From: a virus
DNA: 37,085 nucleotides
IMG/VR virus record: IMGVR_UViG_3300009788_000206
Location: 1 to 37,085 of that record
Strand: one strand, 5' to 3'
The notes beneath the pieces are model-generated. The model was given only the letters and a program-made list of their open reading frames with translations. It had not been told where the DNA came from and did no database searches. Positions 31,877-37,085 of this stretch are shown piece by piece (positions within the stretch are counted from its first letter, which is position 1; each line of letters begins with the position of its first letter). A program made the position numbers and the translations under genes.

Positions 31877-32137
31877 TCATCGAATGTTGACGGCTCGAGC
31901 GATTACCCCGATGAGTCGCCGCTCCTCGGTGGCCGCCCGGTCGTACACCTGGCCCGTGGCCTTCTTCGTCAGGATGCGGTACTCGGCTTTCCGGGTTCGA
32001 GCCCACTCGAGCAGTTCACCCCGCTCCTCCGCGGTGAGCCCCGGGGGTTTTCGGGTCTCGTGGTCGATGGTGCCCCGCACGTCGAGGAGTAGCTCGGCGT
32101 CGTGCGCGGTGCGGATGTCGATACCGTCGATGGTCAT
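31877..32137 (-). CDS. Small hypothetical protein
   Basis: An 86-residue protein. It looks alpha/beta with IDGIDIRTAHDAELLLDVRG and a helical AEERGELLEWARTRKAEYRI. No motif is seen. The ATG overlaps the stop of the methyltransferase gene (ATGA), so the two are probably co-translated. It could be an accessory to that enzyme, but only adjacency supports this. Confidence 0.55.
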   Translation of the reverse strand: MTIDGIDIRTAHDAELLLDVRGTIDHETRKPPGLTAEERGELLEWARTRKAEYRILTKKATGQVYDRAATEERRLIGVIARAVNIR

Positions 32138-32772
32138 AGCGGGAGTACCTCCTGAGATAAGCGGCGTGCTGCGATCTCGCAGTACTTTTCAATCGCCTCG
32201 ACACCTATCGCCGAGAGGCCTAGATCCTTGGCGGCCCGAAGTGTGGTCCCACTCCCCATGAATGGGTCGAGGACGCTCTGGGGCTCGTCCGGGCACTTCT
32301 GGATTGCCCACTTCATCACATCAAGCGGCTTCTGTGTCGGGTGGTCTCGGGGCTCCCGGCCTTTGCGAAGCATTCCGTTCCACATGTGCCTGATGAGTCT
32401 GACCGCCGTCCCATAGTTCGTCCACGCCATCTCGGCGTCGGCGAAATCGCTGGCCCCGTTCTGTTTGTCCCAAATAAGCCAGCAGGACGAAGGGGGGAGG
32501 TCGTAGTAGTTGCCACCGAACACCGCGGCGAATCTGCCGGCGGCCACGACCGCGCGCATCAGGTCTGCACTGATGGGCTCGTTGTCCCATTCATCATCCC
32601 CATAGTCTCGAGCCACGGCGAGGACGCTGCGGCTCTTGTTCTTCCCGGCGGCCTCGCCGATACCGTATGGGGGGTCGGTCAGCACCAGATCCACAGGGGC
32701 GAGCTCGGGTAAAACCGCAGCGCAATCCCCGTGGTAGATCACAACCCCGCCATGCTCGTAATAGGGCTTCAT
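32134..32772 (-). CDS. DNA methyltransferase (N6-adenine or N4-cytosine, beta-type order)
   Basis: A 212-residue enzyme from the ATG at 32772 (MKPYYEHGGVVIYHGDC), overlapping the RusA stop. The catalytic motif DPPY is at residues 33-36 (VLTDPPYGIGE) and the SAM-binding DPFMGSGTT motif comes near residue 170, the order typical of beta-class amino-methyltransferases. It would methylate the exocyclic amine of A or C in a specific sequence. No target-recognition domain is obvious beyond the middle part (NYYDLPPSSCWLIWDKQNG), so the site cannot be predicted. With no partner restriction enzyme, self-protection against host restriction is the likely role. Confidence 0.85.
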   Translation of the reverse strand: MKPYYEHGGVVIYHGDCAAVLPELAPVDLVLTDPPYGIGEAAGKNKSRSVLAVARDYGDDEWDNEPISADLMRAVVAAGRFAAVFGGNYYDLPPSSCWLIWDKQNGASDFADAEMAWTNYGTAVRLIRHMWNGMLRKGREPRDHPTQKPLDVMKWAIQKCPDEPQSVLDPFMGSGTTLRAAKDLGLSAIGVEAIEKYCEIAARRLSQEVLPL

Positions 32773-33185
32773 GATGGGAACGACACCTCCACCACGGTCC
32801 GCCCCTGCCTGGGTGGCGCCCGGTGCTGCTCGTACCGGTCGTCGAGCCACTTGCGTGCGTCGTCGAAGATCACACCCTCGATAACCAGGGCGTCGAGAAG
32901 CGCCTTGCACCCCTGGCGGAAGTTCGAGTCGTCCAGGTCCCCCGACGAGTACCGGTGGAACGTCACCTGGGCGCGCATCGGGTACGCGGCGAACATATCA
33001 ACCTTCCGCCGACGGCCTGGCTTGGCGCGGAGGTAGGTTGGGGAGACCCCAGCTCTCGCCATCTTCTGGCGGATCTGCATGCACAGCCGGTCCCGGTACG
33101 TCGCGTAGGTCCCGGGGTGCATCTTCCGGAGGGTGTTGTCGCTGGGTGTCGGCTTCGGTAGCTCGAGCGTCAGGGGTTCGGGCAT
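32769..33185 (-). CDS. RusA-type Holliday junction resolvase
   Basis: A 138-residue protein with RusA features: an N-terminal LTLELPKPTPSDNTL, a basic middle (RAKPGRRRKVDM), then the acidic core GDLDDSNF (D83, D85, D86, N88) followed by K94, LLDAL, and the second acidic patch VIFDDARK (D108, D109). RusA dimers cut four-way junctions during replication and recombination, and help resolve branched DNA before packaging. The ATG has GGAG 8 nt upstream and lies inside the 3' part of the neighbouring upstream gene, which runs on 188 nt in another frame. Length matches the family. Confidence 0.85.
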   Translation of the reverse strand: MPEPLTLELPKPTPSDNTLRKMHPGTYATYRDRLCMQIRQKMARAGVSPTYLRAKPGRRRKVDMFAAYPMRAQVTFHRYSSGDLDDSNFRQGCKALLDALVIEGVIFDDARKWLDDRYEQHRAPPRQGRTVVEVSFPS

Positions 33186-33744
33186 TGCTTTGCTCCGTTT
33201 CGTGGGCCCGGTGGGTCCCGCCAGGGGTAATTTGGGGGTATCTCGTTGGTGGTTGCGGGGCTCTCTCGCCCGGCTTCCTGGGTGGTGGGGGCTCAGGCAT
33301 CTTCTTGCGCATCGCGATATCGTCGACCAACTGCGCTATCGCCCGGGCTCGGCGCTGGTGCACCTCCTGGTCAGATGGACGGCCCCCAGGGTCAATAATC
33401 CACCTCCGGTTCTCCTCCTCGAACTGCCGGGCGAGCACGGCCCCCGGGTTGTCGCGTGGGAGATCTGGCTCCTCAAACGCGGAAACCTGGTGGGGCTTCT
33501 TGTCCGCGGCCCTCTCGCGGCTCCGGGCTTTACCGGCGAGGGCCTTGAGTTGTAGCGAACTCGGGGCGCGCTCCTCATACTCCTCGCTGGCCGCGAGTTC
33601 GCGCATTGCCAAGATGTGAGCCACGGTGAAGTAGCAGCCATCGATGTCCTTCGTGTAGGTGTCGACCTGCTCGGGGGGTGGTCGGTACGGGTAGCGGTGG
33701 AAAATGTTCTCCACCGTCTGTCGGATGAAGCTCCTACTCGCCAC
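32998..33744 (-). CDS. Probable helicase loader
   Basis: About 248 residues from the GTG at 33744, which overlaps the initiator stop; upstream in-frame codons are shadow of that gene. The N-terminus RQTVENIFHRYPYRPPPEQV followed by a YxxxxxD-type helix (VDTYTKDIDGCYFTVAHILAM) resembles the N-terminal domain of the G40P-type loader family (SPP1 gp39), which brings the replicative helicase to the initiator. The middle is charged (KARSRERAADKKPH) and the C-terminal part is Pro-rich and disordered. The last 62 codons overlap the RusA gene in a different frame, so that tail is probably dispensable. Its position just after the initiator fits the role. Confidence 0.6.
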   Translation of the reverse strand: MASRSFIRQTVENIFHRYPYRPPPEQVDTYTKDIDGCYFTVAHILAMRELAASEEYEERAPSSLQLKALAGKARSRERAADKKPHQVSAFEEPDLPRDNPGAVLARQFEEENRRWIIDPGGRPSDQEVHQRRARAIAQLVDDIAMRKKMPEPPPPRKPGERAPQPPTRYPQITPGGTHRAHETEQSNARTPDARATEADTQRQHPPEDAPRDLRDVPGPAVHADPPEDGESWGLPNLPPRQARPSAEG

Positions 33745-34618
33745 CCGGCTCGGGCTTGAACTCGGCATACTTCTTCTCCTTTTCGGCTGCGATGAGGGCG
33801 TCGAACCCGTTTGGGTCGTCGTCCTCTGGTTCCGGGGGTTTGGATTGGGCGATGAAGCGGTCGATTTTCTCCGCGTTCTTGAATATTTGACGCAGCCCGG
33901 TGTATTTATTCTCCTGGTGCCATTTGTCGAGTTTGTTGCCGTCGACCGCATGGCACAGCTGGTCAGGGGTGTACCCTCGATCCAGCCATTTACGGATTAT
34001 CCGATCCCCCTCCTGGTCCGCCTGGATCATGTTGCCCGGGTACACAATGAGGTAGTGGGTAAGAACCCTCTTAGCCCCCTTACTGGTCGACCCAATAGGT
34101 GGCATTTCGCCTTTAGATAGGTTGGGTTGGGTTAGGCTGGGCTGGGCTGGGCTGGGAGCATGCTCGACCCGTTGGGTACCCACTGGGGGGTCGTTGGGTA
34201 CCCTTTCCTCCACCAGCACGCAGGAGGAAGAACACCAACGAGTCCGCCGATGTACGGTTTCCTCTTTGACGTGCCGTTTGTGCGCCGACTCCTTACCCTT
34301 CTCTCTTCGCTCGGTCTCCGAGACCACCCAGGGCTGCGCATCCTCCCAATCGTGGATCTGGTAGTTTTGGGGGCCACCGTCGATCAGTTGGGTACCCAAT
34401 AGGCACCCAACGAATTCTTTTGGGTCCCCATCCCAATATGCCTCGTCCGCGATGTCCTCGTCTGACATGCCGGTGAGGTCGCCATCGGTCCGACGCTGCG
34501 CGGCAAACGCCCACAGCTGCCAGAGGGCGATCTCCCCCACATCCCCGAGTTGCCGTCGCAGCCTCCGCCGCTTCCTGCTGGTGAACCACGCCACCTGGAT
34601 CCGGAAGTCGTCCGCCAT
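33734..34618 (-). CDS. Replication initiator / replisome organiser protein
   Basis: A 294-residue protein from the ATG at 34618, overlapping the upstream stop (TGATG). Residues 1-95 look like a winged-helix domain common in phage replisome organisers (FTSRKRRRLRRQLGDVGEIA, then DLTGMSDEDIADEAYWDGDP, then YQIHDWEDAQPWV). A basic, Pro/Ser-rich linker (about 100-190) follows. The C-terminus has DRIIRKWLDRGYTPDQL and NKYTGLRQIFKNAEKIDRFI, similar to the C-terminal DnaD-like domain of such proteins. The linker coding region holds a cluster of TTGGGT repeats that may be its own binding site, as in lambda O. It is followed by a probable loader. Confidence 0.75.
   Translation of the reverse strand: MADDFRIQVAWFTSRKRRRLRRQLGDVGEIALWQLWAFAAQRRTDGDLTGMSDEDIADEAYWDGDPKEFVGCLLGTQLIDGGPQNYQIHDWEDAQPWVVSETERREKGKESAHKRHVKEETVHRRTRWCSSSCVLVEERVPNDPPVGTQRVEHAPSPAQPSLTQPNLSKGEMPPIGSTSKGAKRVLTHYLIVYPGNMIQADQEGDRIIRKWLDRGYTPDQLCHAVDGNKLDKWHQENKYTGLRQIFKNAEKIDRFIAQSKPPEPEDDDPNGFDALIAAEKEKKYAEFKPEPGGE
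34090..34425. repeat. TTGGGT / ACCCAA repeat cluster, candidate replication origin
   Basis: Nine copies of TTGGGT or its complement lie in 336 bases, at 34090, 34122, 34127, 34172, 34194, 34388, 34394, 34405 and 34420. Two copies extend to CGTTGGGTACCC (34170-34181 and 34192-34203, 22 bp apart, two helical turns). A third forms the perfect palindrome TTGGGTACCCAA (34388-34399). ACCCAATAGG occurs at 34090-34099 and 34394-34403. The cluster is inside the initiator gene, mostly over its linker, as lambda ori lies inside gene O. It is not strikingly AT-rich, so the melting site may lie elsewhere. Confidence 0.55.
34124..34156 (+). repeat. G-tract repeat with G-quadruplex potential
   Basis: On the plus strand, six GGG tracts (34124, 34129, 34139, 34144, 34149, 34154) are separated by TT, CT or a short spacer, mostly as GGGCT pentamers. 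This fits a G-quadruplex-forming sequence with very short loops on the non-coding strand of the initiator gene. It codes for a Pro/Ser/Gln-rich linker in the protein. Confidence 0.55.
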
Positions 34619-34839
34619 CACTCAACCCGCCAAACCCTCAAACCATCCTCGACGGTTCGAGTGACGTACTTCTCCTTGTACGCCCGCCCCCTTGAAAAGG
34701 CGGCGTTCCTGGCTGATTTTGCGGAGGTCTTCGGGACTAGGAACGAGTCCCCTATCCTCATCTCGTCCCAGGGGTAACCGATCCACGGTGATGATGGTCG
34801 GTCTGGGATCGGAATCCCCTTCTCGATGACGAAAGGCAT
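34618..34839 (-). CDS. Small hypothetical phage protein
   Basis: A 73-residue protein. The form FVIEKGIPIPDRPS, then YPWDEMRIGDSFLVPKTSAK, then KYVTRTVEDGLRVWRVE is a pattern common in small phage proteins located near replication or regulatory genes. It looks like a small beta-rich or ribbon-type fold. The function is unknown; a DNA-binding or regulatory role is a guess from position. It is the first gene downstream of the 349-base control region and is coupled to the initiator gene (TGATG). Confidence 0.65.
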   Translation of the reverse strand: MPFVIEKGIPIPDRPSSPWIGYPWDEMRIGDSFLVPKTSAKSARNAAFSRGRAYKEKYVTRTVEDGLRVWRVE

Positions 34840-34870
34840 CTAACACCCCAAAACGGCGCACCACCCACCC

Positions 34871-34948
34871 TGGTGTCATGCCCAGGAGTGGACCCGAGGG
34901 CGGGGGGCGCGCCGAACTTACTGTTTGAATTTCCTGAGCATGACACCA
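34871..34948 (-). repeat. 17-bp inverted repeat upstream of the replication operon
   Basis: TGGTGTCATGCCCAGGA (34871-34887) pairs with TCCTGAGCATGACACCA (34932-34948) over 16 of 17 positions, the first 11 perfect. In minus-strand RNA the odd position is a G-U pair, so the leader could fold into a 17-bp stem with a 44-base loop about 30 nt before the start at 34839. It could be an attenuator or leader hairpin, or two half-sites for a repressor. Confidence 0.55.
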
Positions 34949-34972
34949 CCACCGTACGATCGAACCCGAGGC

Positions 34973-34996
34973 CCGATCAACCGATTAAGCCGATCA
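34973..34996. repeat. Three tandem CCGATYA heptamers
   Basis: CCGATCA (34973-34979), CCGATTA (34981-34987) and CCGATCA (34990-34996) repeat at 8-9 bp spacing (TGATCGG on the minus strand). The short regular spacing suggests binding sites for a DNA-binding protein within the control region, but no cognate protein is known. Confidence 0.4.
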
Positions 34997-35001
34997 CCAA
35001 C

Positions 35002-35017
35002 TTGCGAAATTTGGCAA
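35002..35017. promoter_or_regulatory. Operator-like near-palindrome
   Basis: TTGCGAAATTTGGCAA is symmetric at 14 of 16 positions (TTGC...GCAA around AAATTT). It is AT-richer than the surroundings and lies upstream of the replication operon, so it could be a repressor operator. No repressor gene is visible in the window. Confidence 0.35.
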
Positions 35018-35188
35018 ACCGGTAATACGAGGCGCGTGGGTTTCCCAAATCCTGCAATAAAACCGGCTTGGTTGGCTGGTACGGGTTCTGCATAGGACCA
35101 CCCGGACACCCAGCTCCACGGGGTACTGCCAGGCCGCACCTGCAACCCGGTAGCCCGTGAGCGCAGTACGTGTAGATGGGTGGCGGCA

Positions 35189-35734
35189 TCAGGTCACCTG
35201 CGCCGTGGGGTTCCCGAACGGCCCGTCGGTTTTCACCACTTTCGGGGGCGTCGCGTTCCCCGCGATCGTCAGCTGGGTGGAGAACTCGAACGATTGGATC
35301 TCACCCGTCATCATCACAAGGGCCCCAGCGTCCTCCAGGGTCTCCACGATAAGGGGCAGCGCCAGCTTCACGCTGACCTTGCGAGCCCCCTTGTACGACG
35401 AGATCCCCTTGAACTCCGGGGTGCATGAGAACGCCCCGAGGCTCCCGATCTTCAGGGTGTGGGTCTCGAAGACCGATTTGACGTCAAACTTCTCGATCAA
35501 CCACCGGACGTCGTGCTCCTCGGTCCCCGCCTCGAGCGGCAGGTTCTTCTGGTCGACCTCGACCGCCGCCTTGAAGATGACGTCGGCGAACTCCGGGGTA
35601 AAGCGCCGCGCGAGCTCGGCGGGGTCCTGGTCGAACGAGATGATCATCGTGGCGATCCTCGCCTCGCTGTGCTCGTGGTACACGGTCTTGATGGCCTTGC
35701 CCACCGCGGCCTTGAATTTGGCTGTAACTCTCAT
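35189..35734 (-). CDS. Hypothetical protein
   Basis: A 181-residue protein. The first half is helical and basic (VTAKFKAAVGKAIKTVYHEH, then DQDPAELARRFTPEFADVIF). The second half is beta-rich (THTLKIGSLGAFSCTPEF, then ARKVSVKLALPLIVETLEDA and FSTQLTIAGNATPPKVV). It has no signal peptide or known catalytic motif. It is the last gene before the control region and overlaps its upstream neighbour (ATGA). The family is not recognised; a nucleic-acid role is possible from position only. Confidence 0.6.
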   Translation of the reverse strand: MRVTAKFKAAVGKAIKTVYHEHSEARIATMIISFDQDPAELARRFTPEFADVIFKAAVEVDQKNLPLEAGTEEHDVRWLIEKFDVKSVFETHTLKIGSLGAFSCTPEFKGISSYKGARKVSVKLALPLIVETLEDAGALVMMTGEIQSFEFSTQLTIAGNATPPKVVKTDGPFGNPTAQVT

Positions 35735-35925
35735 TCAGATTCCCCCTCACCCTCGGCGGCGATCTTCGCGGCCTCGAGTGCGCTTTCCCATGTTGTTGTG
35801 AACTCCACCCCCCGAGCGGCGGCGGCATCTCTCTCGGCTTCCCACTTCCTTCTGGCGACGTACCAGTACGCCGGGCCCGGTACGTATCGGCTCGTCATGC
35901 GCCCAGATTTGTCGTAGGTGGTCAT
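35731..35925 (-). CDS. Small hypothetical protein
   Basis: A 64-residue charged protein (RMTSRYVPGPAYWYVARRKW, then ESALEAAKIAAEGEGESE) with an aromatic patch and a helical acidic end. No motif is recognised. Its stop overlaps the next start (ATGA). Between it and the methyltransferase gene lie 36 bases with nothing notable. Confidence 0.55.
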   Translation of the reverse strand: MTTYDKSGRMTSRYVPGPAYWYVARRKWEAERDAAAARGVEFTTTWESALEAAKIAAEGEGESE

Positions 35926-35961
35926 ATCTGAGGTATCTCCATAGTTGGGTTTGAATGGCGG

Positions 35962-36699
35962 CTACAGTAGCGGTTCTTGTTTCTGCCTCGGCCCCACAGG
36001 CAGCCGTATCACTGGCGTATAGCCCGCTGAGAGCCGTCTGACGGCCCTGGCGTAAGTCTCAGGGGACTCCTCCGCCCCGATGGCTCTACGCCCCTCTATG
36101 GCCGCCGCAAGCAGCGTGGTGCCGCCTCCAGCGAAGGGGTCGCAGACGAGGTCGCCGGGGCGGGAGTAGTCGGACACGATTGCCCGCATGAGCCACATAG
36201 GCTTCCCCCCGATGTGCCCGCCCCGATCAGGGGTGCCGGAATAGGCCCCAGGCAGTGTGCCCCATTTGCTCAGTTTTTTGGAGCGCGCCACGTTTGCGTA
36301 GATCGCCCACGAGCTAGGCCCATCCCCGCTGAGTCTCACGGTCATGCCACGGATCACGCACGGTAGGGGTTGGAATGTGGTTTTGCCGGCGCTATTCAGT
36401 GCCGCCCTGTAGTGGCGGCACAAGACGTCGTCAGAAAGGGCGACGAACCAACCGCAGCGCTGGGCCCATCGGTGGGTCAGTTCAGACACGTCTTCGGGGC
36501 TGAGTGCCTCGTAGCTCAAGGCTCTACGGTCTGCCCCATCCTTCTGGTCTGCGCACTGGCCGTCGTGGGTTGTATCGGAGTATGGCGGGTCCATGACCAG
36601 CGACTCACACACAACCCCCGATAACGCGTCCTGCCACCGACCACACCGTAGCTCCATCGCGCCGCAGGGGCTCACCCAAATGTCGCCATGTTTTGCCAT
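35962..36699 (-). CDS. DNA methyltransferase (DPPY type)
   Basis: A 245-residue enzyme. The catalytic motif DPPY is at about residues 37-40 (ESLVMDPPYSDTTHDG) and the SAM-binding motif DPFAGGGTT lies near residue 190 (DLVCDPFAGGGTTLLAAAIE), the order of beta-class N6-adenine or N4-cytosine methyltransferases. The middle (GAYSGTPDRGGHIGGKPMWL) may form part of the target-recognition region. It differs clearly from the enzyme at 32134-32772, so the phage probably methylates two different sites. It starts 3 nt after a shortened MT-A70-like gene. Confidence 0.85.
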   Translation of the reverse strand: MAKHGDIWVSPCGAMELRCGRWQDALSGVVCESLVMDPPYSDTTHDGQCADQKDGADRRALSYEALSPEDVSELTHRWAQRCGWFVALSDDVLCRHYRAALNSAGKTTFQPLPCVIRGMTVRLSGDGPSSWAIYANVARSKKLSKWGTLPGAYSGTPDRGGHIGGKPMWLMRAIVSDYSRPGDLVCDPFAGGGTTLLAAAIEGRRAIGAEESPETYARAVRRLSAGYTPVIRLPVGPRQKQEPLL

Positions 36700-36701
36700 A
36701 C

Positions 36702-36950
36702 CTAGACCCTCTCAGCCACCGTCACGTAGCGGAACCCACCCCAGTGGAGGAAGAGCCGCGTCGCGTGGAGCATCATGGGGCCGGTCGACCACAGGAAGAG
36801 GGCGGCGTCCTGGCGCGCGAGGTTCGAGACCCAGGTGCCCATCGCGCGGAGCTCCGCCATCGACATGCGGCGGTAGTTCGATGGTCGATGACGTTGTTTG
36901 TCCTGATATTCCCAAGGGTTATCCGACAAAATCACGTTGTAGCGCGCCAT
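36702..36950 (-). CDS. Shortened MT-A70-like methyltransferase
   Basis: An 82-residue protein from the ATG at 36950 (MARYNVILSDNPWEYQDK), with GAGG about 9 nt upstream. DNPWEY matches the DPPW-type catalytic motif of MT-A70 N6-adenine methyltransferases, and SNYRRMSMAELRAMG plus QDAALFLWSTGPMM fit the next conserved blocks. The reading frame then stops at YVTVAERV, about halfway through a usual MT-A70 domain (about 170-200 residues), losing the part that completes the SAM site. It may be a remnant, or work only with another protein. The same frame stays open upstream to the right edge with a Cys-rich sequence, so a longer N-terminus cannot be excluded. Confidence 0.65.
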   Translation of the reverse strand: MARYNVILSDNPWEYQDKQRHRPSNYRRMSMAELRAMGTWVSNLARQDAALFLWSTGPMMLHATRLFLHWGGFRYVTVAERV

Positions 36951-37085
36951 TCCTGGCCCCTCGCTTTCCCGGCTATCGTTGATTCCATCGCTTTGGCAAC
37001 ACCTCGCAATGCGCCGGCCGTGTGCGCAGCATTCCCCGGGGTCAGTTTGTCGGCATTCAGCCGGACTCGCCACGCCCCGGTTCTC
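36932..37085 (-). CDS. Partial hypothetical protein, C-terminal end
   Basis: A frame entering from the right edge, ending at the TGA at 36934-36932 and overlapping the MT-A70-like start by 19 nt. The visible 50 residues (RVRLNADKLTPGNAAHTAGA, then LRGVAKAMESTIAGKARGQE) read as a sensible helical C-terminus, more so than the other open frame here. The operon therefore continues beyond the window. The family cannot be judged from this fragment. Confidence 0.45.
   Translation of the reverse strand, partial: RTGAWRVRLNADKLTPGNAAHTAGALRGVAKAMESTIAGKARGQEWRATT

Larger units (their letters stand above)
34840..35188. promoter_or_regulatory. Gene-free control region
   Basis: This is the longest stretch without a supported gene. 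On the minus strand it precedes the replication operon, so it most likely holds its promoter and leader. It contains the 17-bp inverted repeat at 34871-34948, three tandem CCGATYA heptamers at 34973-34996 and a near-palindrome at 35002-35017 (separate entries). I cannot place a convincing -35/-10 pair. Short open frames here lack ribosome sites and sensible sequence. Confidence 0.5.

Noticed and set aside
31994-32004. GGTTCGAGCCC, resembling a tRNA T-loop
   Set aside because: The flanking bases cannot form a T-stem or an acceptor stem, and it lies inside a coding gene. No tRNA was found elsewhere.
1-37085. CRISPR array, insertion sequence, integrase or attachment site
   Set aside because: I saw no regularly spaced direct repeats with unique spacers, no transposase or integrase motifs, and no flanking repeats of IS type.

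Overview
This window looks like most of a tailed-phage genome (or a provirus-like contig cut from one). It is GC-rich, tightly packed, and probably from a podovirus of a Gram-negative host. About 33 kb of genes lie almost end to end on the minus strand, many coupled by ATGA or TGATG stop/start overlaps. Read in the direction of transcription (right to left), the structural genes follow the T7-type virion order: large terminase, portal, scaffold, major capsid, adaptor, nozzle, three ejection or internal virion proteins, then fibre-like proteins and lysis genes. There is no tail tape measure, sheath or tail tube, which fits a short tail. The open frames at both edges show that the window is cut from something longer. 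No DNA polymerase, RNA polymerase, integrase, repressor or tRNA gene was found.

Layout. 1-1897 (plus strand): five small genes, including a NUMOD4/HNH endonuclease, a zinc-ribbon protein and a small membrane protein, running head-on into the endolysin. 1808-3687 (minus): M15-type endolysin with an EF-hand/dockerin-like loop, a holin-like protein with a probable -1 frameshift extension, and small membrane or exported proteins. 3698-6565: three consecutive proteins with Sec-type signal peptides, one with YadA-like head repeats and one C1q-like. 6599-18634: virion proteins. 18741-24829: capsid, scaffold, portal and terminase. 24862-32137: a dense run of small accessory genes, including a DHH phosphoesterase, a sulfotransferase-like protein, a GNAT-like protein and several zinc-ribbon proteins, most with no recognised function. 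32134-34839: DNA metabolism, with a DNA methyltransferase, a RusA-type resolvase, a probable helicase loader and a replication initiator. The initiator gene contains a cluster of TTGGGT repeats that may be the origin. 34840-35188: a gene-free control region with several symmetric elements. 35189-37085: a second DNA methyltransferase, a shortened MT-A70-like gene and the end of one more gene.

Together these suggest a hybrid plan: T7-like virion morphogenesis, but a lambda-like replication module (initiator with internal iterons, loader, Holliday-junction resolvase) that would recruit host polymerases. The most notable signals are the GGGAAAG slippery heptamer in the lysis region, the repeat cluster inside the initiator gene, the island of exported proteins next to the fibre genes, and the inverted-repeat control region.
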